From Gemmatimonadota bacterium (GTDB lineage: Bacteria > Gemmatimonadota > Gemmatimonadetes > Gemmatimonadales > GWC2-71-9): a DNA stretch of 64,000 nt. The number at the start of each line of letters is the position of its first letter. The first letter of the stretch is position 1. Where the stretch lies: positions 248,001 through 312,000 of the forward strand of contig JADKJZ010000001.1 of NCBI GenBank assembly GCA_016720805.1, given 5' to 3'. Position numbers and translations under genes: made by a program. Under the pieces are notes generated by a model. The model worked only from the letters and a program-made list of their open reading frames with translations, did no database searches and was not told where the DNA came from. Of this stretch, positions 16,770 to 26,528 are shown one piece after another.

Positions 16770-18716
16770 ATGTCTGTACACCGCGCCCCGTACGTCCTCC
16801 CCGCCAACGCCGATCCGTCGCGCTGGACCGTTGCGGACGCCGAGAAGTTGTACAATGTGGCGGGCTGGGGCCTCGGCTATTTCCGGGTGAACGAGGAAGG
16901 CCACGTGACGGTGCACCCGGACCGGGCGCCGGAGCACGGGATCGACCTCTACCAGATCGCGACCGACCTGAACGCGCAGGGGGTCGGGTTGCCCCTCCTC
17001 CTGCGCTTCTCCGACATCCTGCAGTCGCGGATCGCCGAATTGGCCGATCGCTTCAGCGGGGCGATCGAGGAGTTCGGCTACGAGGGAAGCTACACCACGG
17101 TCTACCCGATCAAGGTCAACCAGCAGCGTCACGTGGTGCAGGAGATCGTCGAGTTCGGCACGCCGCACGGCGTCGGACTCGAGTGCGGATCGAAGCCGGA
17201 ACTGATGGCGGTGCTCGGCCTGCACGAGTCCACGTCGCATCTGGTGATCTGCAACGGCTACAAGGACGAGGAGTTCATGCGCCTCGCCCTCATCGGGCAG
17301 CAGCTGGGGCATCGGGTGATCATCGTGCTCGAGCAGCTCACGGAGCTCGACGTGCTGCTGAAGGTTGCCGCCGAGATGGGCGTCGAGCCGACCGTCGGCG
17401 TGCGGATCAAGTTGGCCACCGAGGGGTCGGGCCGCTGGGCCAAGAGCGGCGGCGAGAAGTCGAAGTTCGGGCTCTCCGCCGTCGAACTGGTCCGGCTGCT
17501 CGACATCCTCACGGCGGCCGGGAAGCAGCACCTGCTCAAGCTGGTGCACTTCCATCTTGGTTCGCAGATCACCGACATCCGCTTCGTGAAGGCCGGGCTG
17601 GCCGAAGTCGGCCGCTATTACGTCGAGCTGCGGAAGATGGGCTTCGACATCACCCACGTCGACGTCGGCGGTGGGCTGGGTGTGGACTACGACGGCTCGC
17701 ACTCCACCCGGCCGGCGTCGATGAACTACACCATGCGGGAGTACGCCAACGACGTGGTGTACACCATCGGCGGGATCTGCCGCGACGAGGAGGTGCCGAT
17801 GCCGCACCTCATCTCCGAGTCCGGCCGCGCCATCACCGCGCACCATTCGCTCCTGCTCATCAACGTGATCGACTGCGAATCGCAGTTCGCACCGCGGCCC
17901 GTCACGCTGGGCGAGGATGCCCAGCAGCTGCTGCTCGACATGCAGGAGAATCTCGAGTCGCTCACGCACGACCGGGTCGAGGAGGCGTTCCACGACGCGC
18001 TCTTCGCCAAGGAGCGCGCGCAGGAGTACTTCGCGACCGGCGTCTACACCCTGCGCGAGCGCGCCGACGCCGAGCAGCTCTACCTGACCACGCTGAATGC
18101 GCTGGCCGGGGCGATCGGCGACGACCGCGCCTCCTACCCCGAAATTGCGGCGCATCTCGAGACGACGCTCGTCGACCGCTACTTCTGCAACTTCTCGATC
18201 TTCCAGTCGGTCCCGGACAACTGGGCCATCGACCAGCTCTTCCCGATCATGCCGATCCACCGGCTCGGCGAGATGCCGGAGCGCCGCGGCACCATCCAGG
18301 ACGTGACCTGCGACTCGGATGGCGTGATCGACCGCTTCACGGGCGGGCGCAAGGGGAAGCCGTCGCTGGAACTCCACCCCTGGCGCGAAGGGGAGCCGTA
18401 CATTCTGGGCATCTTCCTCACCGGTGCCTACCAGGAGATCCTCGGCGACCTGCACAACCTCTTCGGCGACACCAACGCGGTGCACGTGCGGCTCAAGGAG
18501 CACGGCTACGAAATCACCGACCTCGTCCATGGCGACACCGTGACCGAGGTGCTGACCTACGTCCAGTTCCATGCCTCCGACCTGCTGGCCACCTTCCGCC
18601 GCAAGGTGGCCCGCGCCTCGACGCTCAAGCGGCAGGAGGCCAATGCCTACATTGCCGACTACGTCGCCGGGCTGGAGGGGTATACGTATCTGGAGGGGGA
18701 GTTGGCGGAGGAGTAG
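16770..18716 (+). CDS. speA: Biosynthetic arginine decarboxylase
   Basis: 648 residues, the normal length of SpeA. It is a PLP-dependent fold-III decarboxylase that converts arginine to agmatine for polyamine synthesis. Visible signatures include the PLP lysine in YPIKVNQQRHVV, GLECGSKPELMAVL, the phosphate-binding LVHFHLGSQITDIRFVK and DVGGGLGVDYDGS, and the C-terminal active-site CDSDGVIDRF. The start is set by GGAG seven bases upstream. The enzyme is probably cytoplasmic. No other polyamine gene is present nearby. Confidence 0.97.
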   Translation: MSVHRAPYVLPANADPSRWTVADAEKLYNVAGWGLGYFRVNEEGHVTVHPDRAPEHGIDLYQIATDLNAQGVGLPLLLRFSDILQSRIAELADRFSGAIEEFGYEGSYTTVYPIKVNQQRHVVQEIVEFGTPHGVGLECGSKPELMAVLGLHESTSHLVICNGYKDEEFMRLALIGQQLGHRVIIVLEQLTELDVLLKVAAEMGVEPTVGVRIKLATEGSGRWAKSGGEKSKFGLSAVELVRLLDILTAAGKQHLLKLVHFHLGSQITDIRFVKAGLAEVGRYYVELRKMGFDITHVDVGGGLGVDYDGSHSTRPASMNYTMREYANDVVYTIGGICRDEEVPMPHLISESGRAITAHHSLLLINVIDCESQFAPRPVTLGEDAQQLLLDMQENLESLTHDRVEEAFHDALFAKERAQEYFATGVYTLRERADAEQLYLTTLNALAGAIGDDRASYPEIAAHLETTLVDRYFCNFSIFQSVPDNWAIDQLFPIMPIHRLGEMPERRGTIQDVTCDSDGVIDRFTGGRKGKPSLELHPWREGEPYILGIFLTGAYQEILGDLHNLFGDTNAVHVRLKEHGYEITDLVHGDTVTEVLTYVQFHASDLLATFRRKVARASTLKRQEANAYIADYVAGLEGYTYLEGELAEE

Positions 18717-18724
18717 CGACAGCA

Positions 18725-18855
18725 GGATGATGGATGATGGATGATGGATGATGGATGATGGATGATGGATAACCAACGCCCCGAACTGCGAGAATCACAT
18801 CGCGGTTCGGGGCTTCATCCATCATCCATCATCCATCATCCATCATCCATCATCC
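18725..18855. repeat. Heptamer-armed palindrome 1 (GGATGAT), terminator between speA and gltA
   Basis: Between two convergent genes. Left arm: six and a half head-to-tail copies of GGATGAT (18725-18770). Centre: a 14-bp stem with one mismatch (18778-18791 with 18800-18813) around an 8-base loop. Right arm: five and a half copies of the complement ATCATCC (18817-18855). The two arms can pair over 39 bp, enclosing the inner hairpin. It probably terminates transcription from both sides. Confidence 0.85.
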
Positions 18856-18863
18856 CACCGGTT

Positions 18864-20150
18864 CTACTTCCGCATCACCAACGGCACGAACTCCCGCTCA
18901 TCGGGGCCCGTATAGATCTGCCGCGGCCGCGCGATCTTCTGCTCCTTGTCGGTGATCATCTCTTCCCACTGCGCCAGCCAGCCCGGCAGGCGGCCGAGCG
19001 CGAAGAGCACCGTGAAGTAGTCGGTCGGGTAGCCCATCGCCTGGTAGATCAGGCCCGAGTAGAAGTCGACGTTCGGGTAGAGCTTGCGGTCGATGAAGTA
19101 CTTGTCCTCGAGCGCGATCCTCTCGAGTTCGAGGGCGATCTCGAGCTTCGGGTTGAGGCCGGTCTGCTGGAAGACGTCGTAGGCCACCTGCTTGATCAGC
19201 TTGGCGCGCGGGTCATACGACTTGTACACGCGGTGGCCGAAGCCCATGAGGCGATCACCGCCGTTCTTGACGGCTTCGATGAACGCCGGGATGCGGTCCT
19301 TGGTGCCGATCTCGTCGAGCATCCGGAGCACGGCCTCGTTGGCGCCGCCGTGCAGCGGGCCGTAGAGGGCGGCGATGCCCGCGGAGACCGCCGAGAACGG
19401 GTCGACCCCCGAAGAGCCCACGGCGCGCACCGCCGACGTCGAACAGTTCTGCTCGTGGTCGGCATGCAGGATCAGCAGGATCTCGAGGGCGCGCTGCAGC
19501 ACCGGATTGGGCTCATGCTTGCCGCCGATGCTGAACGTCATGTTCACGAAGTTGCCGATGTAATCGAGGTCGTTCCGCGGGAACTCGTACGGGAGCCCGC
19601 GCGCATGGCGGAAGCAGAACGAGGCGATTGTCGGCAGCTTCGCCATCAGGCGAACCTTCTGGATGTAGCGGTTGCGCGGGTCGTGAATGTCCTTGGCATC
19701 GGGGTAGAACGTCGACAGCGCCCCGACCGCCCCCAGCAGCATCCCCATCGGGTGCGCGTCGTAGCGGAACCCTTCCAGGAACTTGATGATGTTGGTGTGG
19801 ACGTAGGTGTGGAAGCGGATGTCGTGCTCCCAGCCAGCCAGCTGCTCGTGGGTCGGCAGCTCCCCCGCACTCAGGAGGTAGGCCACTTCCAGGAACGAGG
19901 CCTGCCCGGCGATCTGCTCGATCGGGTAGCCGCGGTAGCGGAGGATCCCCTTGTCGCCGTCGATGAAGGTGATCGCGCTGCGACAGGCGGCCGTGTTCAT
20001 GAACGCCGGATCGTAGGTCATCAGGCCGAAGTCGTCGGCATTGACCTTGATCTGGCGGAGCGCGGTCGCGTGAATGGTCTCGTCGGTCACCGGAACTTCG
20101 TACTGCTTTCCGGTGCGATTGTCGGTAATGGTGAGGGTGTCGCTGGCCAC
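18864..20150 (-). CDS. gltA: Citrate synthase
   Basis: 428 residues, typical of the hexameric type II enzyme. It condenses acetyl-CoA and oxaloacetate to start the TCA cycle. Catalytic and substrate motifs are intact: HADHEQNCSTSAVRAVGSSG with its histidine, HGGANEAVLRMLDE and GFGHRVYKSYDPRAK. The N-terminus has the extra beta-rich domain of Gram-negative enzymes (MASDTLTITDN). A TATCTTCC sequence 50 bases upstream may be the promoter -7 element. It is convergent with speA across a heptamer-armed palindrome. Confidence 0.97.
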   Translation of the reverse strand: MASDTLTITDNRTGKQYEVPVTDETIHATALRQIKVNADDFGLMTYDPAFMNTAACRSAITFIDGDKGILRYRGYPIEQIAGQASFLEVAYLLSAGELPTHEQLAGWEHDIRFHTYVHTNIIKFLEGFRYDAHPMGMLLGAVGALSTFYPDAKDIHDPRNRYIQKVRLMAKLPTIASFCFRHARGLPYEFPRNDLDYIGNFVNMTFSIGGKHEPNPVLQRALEILLILHADHEQNCSTSAVRAVGSSGVDPFSAVSAGIAALYGPLHGGANEAVLRMLDEIGTKDRIPAFIEAVKNGGDRLMGFGHRVYKSYDPRAKLIKQVAYDVFQQTGLNPKLEIALELERIALEDKYFIDRKLYPNVDFYSGLIYQAMGYPTDYFTVLFALGRLPGWLAQWEEMITDKEQKIARPRQIYTGPDEREFVPLVMRK

Positions 20151-20260
20151 CGAGGTCCTCTCTGTGTCGAGAGTGTTGCGCAGGATGCTGCGGGCGTCCC
20201 GGAAGATAAGGCCCCCGGCCCCCCGGTGCGCCGGGGCGGGGGAGGCGCTTTCTTTGCGGC

Positions 20261-21163
20261 ATGACGACGCCCCCTGCCTCCCCAGCGCTCGACGCCGATG
20301 CCCGCCGCACCGGCTTTCTGGTGGGCGCCGTTGTCGGCGCTCGGCTCGCCGCCCGGACCACCAGGTGCCTCGGCCCGGATGCCGTCCGTGCGGCGCTGGC
20401 CGAGCAGGGCGTCATGCCGCTGGCGCCACCCCCCGGCCGCCGGCCCGCGGACGTCGCGCTGGGCGACGGCCTGCTGGAGGAATTCCTCGAGGGCGGGGTC
20501 GACCTCCGCCGACTCAGTGGGCGCTATCTCGCCTGGTGGCGGGAAGATGGCTTCGAGGCTGGCCCCCTCCTCGAAGCCGCGCTCGCGCAGATGGCCGAAT
20601 TCGACGCACCCACCGCCACGCTCCCTGCCGCCGGAACCGCCCCGCTGGTTGCCGCGCTGCCTGCCGCGCTTGCCTCGGCGACACCCGCCACGATGGTGTC
20701 TGGCGCGTTTCATGTGGCGCGCCTCCTCGATCCGTCGGAGAGCGCAGCGCTCGCCGCCGTGGCGCTGGTCGTGACCGCGTCGCGCCTCCTCGACGGTCAG
20801 CGCGACGTCATCCCCGACGTGTTGGCGTTGTTGCGCAGCAATCGCGCGTCGGCGGAGATGCTCGAGGCGGTGCGTGCGGTGCCGCGTGATCCACGGCGCG
20901 CGCCGCCGGTGCCGACCGGCGAGGAACCCGACCCCACCACCACGCTCGCCTGGCTGCTCTGGCAGCTCCACCATCGCTCTCGCGGGGTGGAGGCGCTCAC
21001 CGAGATGGTGCAGCGCGGCGGCATGAGTCCCCTCGTCGGCTCGCTCTTCGGAGCGATCGTCGGCGCGCGAGACGGCATTCGCGACTGGCCCGCGGCGTGG
21101 ATCAGCAACGCAGGCGAGGACGTCCGCCTGCGGGAGTCCATCGCACGACGGATGCGTGGGTGA
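20261..21163 (+). CDS. ADP-ribosylglycohydrolase-like protein, metal-site residues altered
   Basis: 300 all-alpha residues. The C-terminal segment GGMSPLVGSLFGAIVGARDG followed by WPAAWI aligns with the ADP-ribosylglycohydrolase motif GGDTDTxGAIxGAxxG...P..W, but the two metal-binding aspartates are replaced (GGMS). The first segment (FLVGAVVGARLAA) also lacks the expected aspartate. It is therefore probably a catalytically inactive relative or has a changed function. It faces the same way as the cytochrome operon but is separated from it by 289 bases. Confidence 0.5.
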   Translation: MTTPPASPALDADARRTGFLVGAVVGARLAARTTRCLGPDAVRAALAEQGVMPLAPPPGRRPADVALGDGLLEEFLEGGVDLRRLSGRYLAWWREDGFEAGPLLEAALAQMAEFDAPTATLPAAGTAPLVAALPAALASATPATMVSGAFHVARLLDPSESAALAAVALVVTASRLLDGQRDVIPDVLALLRSNRASAEMLEAVRAVPRDPRRAPPVPTGEEPDPTTTLAWLLWQLHHRSRGVEALTEMVQRGGMSPLVGSLFGAIVGARDGIRDWPAAWISNAGEDVRLRESIARRMRG

Positions 21164-21191
21164 TCTTCCGGTAATCCCGACTAAAAACATC

Positions 21192-21241
21192 CCCGTATTT
21201 TCCCGTATTTCCGAGCGTTGCAGTCGCACTTGAATGTGCGA
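21192..21241. promoter_or_regulatory. Repeat and dyad upstream of the multihaem operon
   Basis: Two copies of CCCGTATTT (21193-21200 region and 21202-21210) precede a perfect 6-bp dyad TCGCAC-6-GTGCGA at 21224-21241. These lie in the 289-bp gap before the cytochrome operon and are candidates for a regulator site. No other gene-like feature is visible in the gap. Confidence 0.35.
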
Positions 21242-21452
21242 TCTCATCTGGCGCGCGCCGTGAATTCCTACTAGACTGATGCTGTCCACCGGATGGAAAC
21301 GTTCACCGGAAGGAAGTATCAACGTGGCATTGCAGTTCCGTAGTTTCCCTGATCACACTGACTCGAGCGTCGCGATTGCCGACGACCGCAGTCGCCGCTC
21401 GACGCGTTCCCTCACACGCTTCATCAGTTCGTTCCTTCATCGGGAGGTCCCG

Positions 21453-22992
21453 ATGTCCCTCGTGTTTCGTTCAGTCGCCCGTGTCGCCTTTCTCGCCCTC
21501 GTTGCGGCGGGATGCACGACCACGGAGATCGTCTATCGCGATCGTGAGCCGTTCAACGCGCCGCCCGATGCGGCGAGCGGATTGCTCGGCTATTACAAGG
21601 TCTCCACCAAGCAGACCACCTGCGGCAACTGCCACGTCGGGCACCAGTCGCGCTGGGTCCAGACCAAGCACGCGCTGGCGCACAAGACGCTGAAGGACCT
21701 CAACACGGCGCCGACGGCGACGTGCTGGGGCTGCCACACCGTCAACGAACGCGGCAACAAGCTGACGACGGCGGCGGGGTGGAGCGTCAAGACCGACTCT
21801 GCGTACCAGGATGTGCAGTGCGAGGCGTGCCACGGTCCCGGCAGCGCCCACGTACAGAATCCTGAGGTACGCGCCACCTGGCCGCTCGCCCGCCTGACGA
21901 TGACGGTGGACGGTGCGTCGTGTGCCTCGTGCCACAGCGGCACCCACCACCCGTTCGCGGATGAGTGGAAGCTGAGCGCCCACAACAAGGTCTCCACCAC
22001 CTCGACCTGCGCCACCGCCTGCCACAACGGAAAGACGGTGTTGACGGCCTGGGGGGCGACGACCGCGAACTACGTGGAGCGCGATTCGACCGGTGCGGCA
22101 CCGATCACCTGTGCCGTCTGCCACGATCCGCACGGTTCGGCGAACAATGCGATGCTCCGGTTCCCGATCGACGACGGCCGACCGCGAGCAGAACCTCTGC
22201 ATGAAGTGCCACATGCGCCGCGGTGAGCCCGCGCCGGGAAGCAGCACGCCGCATGCGCCGCAGGGCTTCGTCCTGCTCGGCAACGGTGGCTATCGGCCGG
22301 CCGGGGTCTCGATCGACACGAACATCGCGTTGACGACCCACGCGAGCAGTGCCAACCCGCGCCTCTGCGCCGGCTGCCACGTGAACCGGTGGAACATCAC
22401 CGATGCGACGAGCGGCAACTTCGTCTTCAATTCGACGGGTCACCTCTTCAAGGCGATCCCGTGCGTCACCGGCGGCAAGCCGGTCGCGGACACCACCTGC
22501 GCCTACACCCCGCCGGCCCGGTCCTTCAAGACCTGCGTGAGTGCTGGCTGTCACGCCTCGGAAGCGATCGCCGCCGGCCGGCTCTCGCTGGCCCGGAGCG
22601 AAATCGAAACGCTTGCCGCGCAGATCTGGACCGACCTGAACGGCAACAAGACCATCGATGCCGCGCCGACCGATGGTGGCTACCTCGCGATCATCAAGCG
22701 TGACCGACCGGCGGAGCTGACCAACGCCACCGTCGTCACGCCGGCGCGCGGCGCCGAGTTCAACGTGAAGACCTTCGGTGAGGCGCGCTACGGCAACGGC
22801 GATCGCTCGAAGGGCGTCCACAATCCGTTCCTGGCCCGTGCCCTCCTGGGCGCCAGCATCAACGAACTCCGCACCGCGTACGCGCTGCCGGCCCCGCCGG
22901 CGCCTGTGAGCATCCTGGTGGAGCAGTCGTTGCAGGCCGCGGGGGTTCGTCAGCCCGCATACCTCTCCACTCGGCACGTCACCGGGGAGTGA
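21453..22992 (+). CDS. Multihaem c-type cytochrome lipoprotein (about 9 haems), one frameshift
   Basis: Start ATG 21453 has GGGAGG just upstream and begins a lipoprotein signal (LALVAAGC). Haem sites are CGNCH, CWGCH, CEACH, CASCH, CATACH (CX3CH), CAVCH, then in the next frame CMKCH, CAGCH and CVSAGCH (CX4CH). A single-base shift near 22175 (gacgacGGccgac) is needed to join the two halves; one extra G would explain it. The joined protein is about 512 residues. An in-frame GTG at 21324 with AAGGAAG upstream is a possible longer start. It is the first gene of an operon with two more multihaem cytochromes and a barrel protein. Confidence 0.8.
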
Positions 22993-23043
22993 GCTTCCCC
23001 ACGATTTTCGCTCCAGAATCCCCCCGGTGCCGACACTGGCGCC

Positions 23044-25029
23044 GTGGGGGATTCGGTGCGTGCCGTCGGCGACACCCTCGGGGCCGCCGTCGGCATCCTG
23101 CGTGACACCCTTACCCCGCCGCCGCTCCCGGGCGGCGTGGCCGAGACGGTCCGCTTCCTCATGTCGGTGCCGCAGTGGGTGCAGATCGGTGGCGCCGTGC
23201 TCGGGGGGCTGGTCGCGCTCGCGGTGGGGTATCTCCTCTGGCAGAAGCGCGACCGCGAAGTCGGCTGGTTGCGGACCCGCTCGCGCGAGATCCAGTTCAC
23301 CCTCGCCGGGGGCGCCCTGATCGCGCTCTTCGTCGCGGGTTTCGCCGGCATCAAGAGCTGGAACTACATGCAGCATGACAACGGCTTCTGTACCGGCTGT
23401 CACGTCATGGAGAAGCCGTTCGCGCGCTTCCAGATCGGCGCCGGCAAGCACGACACGCTGCAGTGCCACAATTGTCACCAGCAGAGCATCTTCGCCAGCA
23501 CGCGGCAGCTGGTGCTCTGGGTGGCCAACCGTCCGACCGAAATCGGCAAGCATGCCCCGGTGCCGAACTCTCGCTGCGAAGGGTGCCACTCGCTCGAAGG
23601 GCCGAAGACCAAGAAGTGGGAACACGTCCGCAACCTCGCGGGGCATCGCGTCCACTTCGACTCCGATTCCTTGCCGCTGAAGGACCTCCAATGCGTCACC
23701 TGCCACGGGCAGGAGGTGCACAAGTTCATCCCCTCGGCGCGCACCTGTCAGCAGTCGGGGTGCCACGAGAAGCAGGGGATCAAGCTCAACAAGATGACCG
23801 ACCTCGCAGAGATCAACTGCGCGGTCTGCCACGCCTTCCGGAAGGACCTCCCGGCGCTCGCGAGCGACAGCGCGGCGCGGCAGGCGCTGGTGCCCGCCGT
23901 CGGGCAGTGCACCGCCTGCCATCAGATGAAGGCCCGGCTCCCGAATTACCGGGTCGAGCGCGATCCGCACAACGGCACCTGCGGCTCCTGCCACGATGTG
24001 CATGCGCACAAGACCCCGCAGGATGCGCGCGGCTCCTGCGTCAAGTGCCACGCCAACCTCGAGAAGAGCCCCTTCCACGCGGGGCCGAATCACAAGCGCG
24101 TGGCGACGCAGTGCCTCACCTGTCATGAGCCGCATGCGGCCTCCGTCGACGCCTCGGATTGCGTCGGCTGCCACACCCAGGCGCGGAAGCGGGGCAACTT
24201 CAAGCCGCCGCTCCCGTTTGACACCATGAGCGTCGTGCGGACGCGGGTCAGTGCGGTGCATGCGCCGGTCCTCACGGCACCCATCGAAGAACCCATGCCG
24301 CCGCGCGGGAAGGGCGACGTGCCGCCCGAGGAGGATCCGCCTCCCGGGCGCCCGGTCGCGTCCGCCGCCACCCTCGTTCCCTCCGCTCCCGCCGATTCGT
24401 TCCCCCACTCGCGTCACACGTCGCTGGCCTGCATCACCTGTCACACGCTGAGTGGGGCCGGCGGCAAGCTGGTCTTCGCCGTGCCGCGCGGCTGCGACCT
24501 CTGTCATCACCAGGCGCTCTATCGCGGCACGCTCGAGCCAAAGGCCTGCGCCGCCTGCCATACCACGGCCAAGATCGAGGGGCCGCGGGTCGCCGTGATG
24601 ACGGTGCAGGGCTCCGAGCATCCCGCACGGACGCGCGAGGTGACCTTTGCGCACGGGCAGCACGCCGCCGCCGTGAAGTGTGTTGACTGCCATCGACCGC
24701 CCAACGCCATCCCCACCGACAGCGTGCGTCGCTGTCAGGGATGCCACGTGCAGCACCACACCGTCGGCCGGGATTGTGCCACCTGCCATGCCGCCGTCAC
24801 ATCGCAGGCAGCGGTGCGCGCCGTGCACGTGCGCCAGACGCACTCGGCATGCGACAAGTGCCACCGGGCCACGGTCATCACCGGCCTGGTCCCGAACCGC
24901 ACCTTCTGCGTGACCTGCCACGAAGCGCAACGCAATCACCAGCCGACCGGGGAGTGCAGCACGTGTCACTTCCTGCAGTCGCCCGCGGAGTACCGTCTCC
25001 ATCTGCTGACGGCGGGAGACGCCCAGTGA
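23044..25029 (+). CDS. Membrane-anchored multihaem cytochrome c (about 20 haem sites)
   Basis: 661 residues. Two N-terminal membrane helices (residues about 42-65 and 85-105) anchor it in the inner membrane; the first haem motif, CTGCHVMEKPFARF, follows at residue 118 in the manner of NapC/NirT quinol dehydrogenases. I count 19 CxxCH motifs and one CX4CH (CQQSGCH). Such proteins take electrons from quinol and pass them into the periplasm. The region near residues 400-450 is proline-rich and haem-free, splitting the protein into an 11-haem and a 9-haem part. The start is GTG; an internal ATG at 23161 is an alternative that keeps both helices. Confidence 0.85.
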   Translation: MGDSVRAVGDTLGAAVGILRDTLTPPPLPGGVAETVRFLMSVPQWVQIGGAVLGGLVALAVGYLLWQKRDREVGWLRTRSREIQFTLAGGALIALFVAGFAGIKSWNYMQHDNGFCTGCHVMEKPFARFQIGAGKHDTLQCHNCHQQSIFASTRQLVLWVANRPTEIGKHAPVPNSRCEGCHSLEGPKTKKWEHVRNLAGHRVHFDSDSLPLKDLQCVTCHGQEVHKFIPSARTCQQSGCHEKQGIKLNKMTDLAEINCAVCHAFRKDLPALASDSAARQALVPAVGQCTACHQMKARLPNYRVERDPHNGTCGSCHDVHAHKTPQDARGSCVKCHANLEKSPFHAGPNHKRVATQCLTCHEPHAASVDASDCVGCHTQARKRGNFKPPLPFDTMSVVRTRVSAVHAPVLTAPIEEPMPPRGKGDVPPEEDPPPGRPVASAATLVPSAPADSFPHSRHTSLACITCHTLSGAGGKLVFAVPRGCDLCHHQALYRGTLEPKACAACHTTAKIEGPRVAVMTVQGSEHPARTREVTFAHGQHAAAVKCVDCHRPPNAIPTDSVRRCQGCHVQHHTVGRDCATCHAAVTSQAAVRAVHVRQTHSACDKCHRATVITGLVPNRTFCVTCHEAQRNHQPTGECSTCHFLQSPAEYRLHLLTAGDAQ

Positions 25030-26528
25030 CCGGCGGTCATCGGGCGATGCGGATCCTGGTTGCCTTCGCAACGCTGGGCGTTGTGCCCCTCACGGCACAG
25101 TCGTGGCGGCTGCGCTTCGACGCCGCCGCGCAGCGGGTCGCCATTCGGGCCATCACCCCCGACAGCATTACCGACGCGCAGGTGCAGACCGGGCCGACCG
25201 GTGGTCCGGTTTCTCCCGATGGCTTTGCGGTGACCTGCTTCAACGACGGCTATTGCCACTTCTTCCGTCCGGGCGAGGTGCGCCGCGGCGTGCCCGCGAT
25301 GGCCTCGACCGACCTCACCCTGTGGGGCCTCGGCGTGACCGGCCTGCGGGTCCGCATGCACGCCCGGTACTACACTGATCTCGCCGGCGAACAGGCCTGG
25401 GCCGGCACCACGCCGCGGCTGCAGCTGACCGAGGGCTTCGCCGAGTACATCCGCAACGGGCTGACGGTGCAGGGCGGCCGGCTGCTCGATCAGGGGCGCC
25501 TCGGCAACGCGGGCCTCGGTGTACTCGACGGCGCGCGGGCCGCGCTGCGGTTCGACCGGGTGCCGATCGATGTCTCGCTCTACGGTGGCTGGGGGATGGC
25601 GCGCGGCACCGTGTTGCCGGTCACGTCGCCTGCGGTCAATCCGCTGCTCGACTACAACCCCGGCGTCCGCCAGATCGTCGCGGGGGGCAGTGTGGGCCTG
25701 CGCCTGCGCGATGTCGATGCGACGGTCGAGTATCGTCGCGAGATCGATCCGATCACCGACTACTTCGTCGCCGAGCGGGCCGGCATCTCGGCGCAGCTGC
25801 GTCCGTTCAAGCGCGTCTCGCTGGTCGGCGGCGCTGACTATGACATGGCGCTCGCCCAGCTCGGCACTGCGGAGGCGACGCTTGCGTACAGCGCGCCACG
25901 GCTGTGGGCGACCGTCGGGGCGCGCCACTATCGCCCCTACTTCGATCTGTGGACGGTCTGGGGTGCGTTCTCCCCGGTCCCGTACCGCGGCGTGAATGGC
26001 TCGCTCGCCCTGGGGGTCCTGAAGAACCTCCAGCTGCGAGGCCGTGGCGAGTGGTTCCGCTATGAACCCACCGAGGCGAGCACGCCGCAGGTGAATGCGA
26101 AGGAGAGCGGCTGGCGGGCCGGCGTCGAGGCCACGCTGACGCCCCGTCAACAGTGGGTGGTCACTGGCGGTGCACACACCGAACGACTCCCCGGCGCGAG
26201 CAGCGAGGGAGTCGATGCGCGCATCGCCTGGCATCCGCGGGATCCGATCACCCTCTCGATCGAAGGTGGTTCGCTGCAGCGTCCGCTCGAGTTTCGTTTC
26301 CAGGACGCCGGCTTGACCTGGTTCGGCGCCGCAGCCAGCTATCACGTCGCCGAGCGGTGGCAGGTGGGTGCCACGGTGGATCGGTACTGGGAGTCGCGCG
26401 ATCGGCTCGACGCGGCCGCCTTCGACTGGAATCAGTGGCGCCTCGGACTGCGCGCCTCGATGACGCTCCGGTCCAGCGCCGATCGCTGGGCCCTGCCGCC
26501 GGCGCGCCCGGCCGGGAGAACACCATGA
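25026..26528 (+). CDS. Outer-membrane beta-barrel protein of the cytochrome operon
   Basis: About 500 residues with a signal peptide (MRILVAFATLGVVPLTAQS) and, beyond it, alternating strands ending in aromatic residues over its whole length: a large transmembrane barrel. Charged and aromatic strand pairs such as RLWATVGARHYRPYFDLW recur. No single family is recognised with confidence; position between two multihaem cytochromes suggests a role like MtrB/PioB, the porin that sheathes a cytochrome. GTG 25026 overlaps the previous stop (GTGA); ATG 25047 is an equally good start. The stop overlaps the next ATG. Confidence 0.75.
   Translation: MTGGHRAMRILVAFATLGVVPLTAQSWRLRFDAAAQRVAIRAITPDSITDAQVQTGPTGGPVSPDGFAVTCFNDGYCHFFRPGEVRRGVPAMASTDLTLWGLGVTGLRVRMHARYYTDLAGEQAWAGTTPRLQLTEGFAEYIRNGLTVQGGRLLDQGRLGNAGLGVLDGARAALRFDRVPIDVSLYGGWGMARGTVLPVTSPAVNPLLDYNPGVRQIVAGGSVGLRLRDVDATVEYRREIDPITDYFVAERAGISAQLRPFKRVSLVGGADYDMALAQLGTAEATLAYSAPRLWATVGARHYRPYFDLWTVWGAFSPVPYRGVNGSLALGVLKNLQLRGRGEWFRYEPTEASTPQVNAKESGWRAGVEATLTPRQQWVVTGGAHTERLPGASSEGVDARIAWHPRDPITLSIEGGSLQRPLEFRFQDAGLTWFGAAASYHVAERWQVGATVDRYWESRDRLDAAAFDWNQWRLGLRASMTLRSSADRWALPPARPAGRTP

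Noticed and set aside
22105..25071. Long minus-strand frame opposite the cytochrome genes
   Set aside because: Mirror of the multihaem coding strand; CxxCH motifs exist only on the plus strand.
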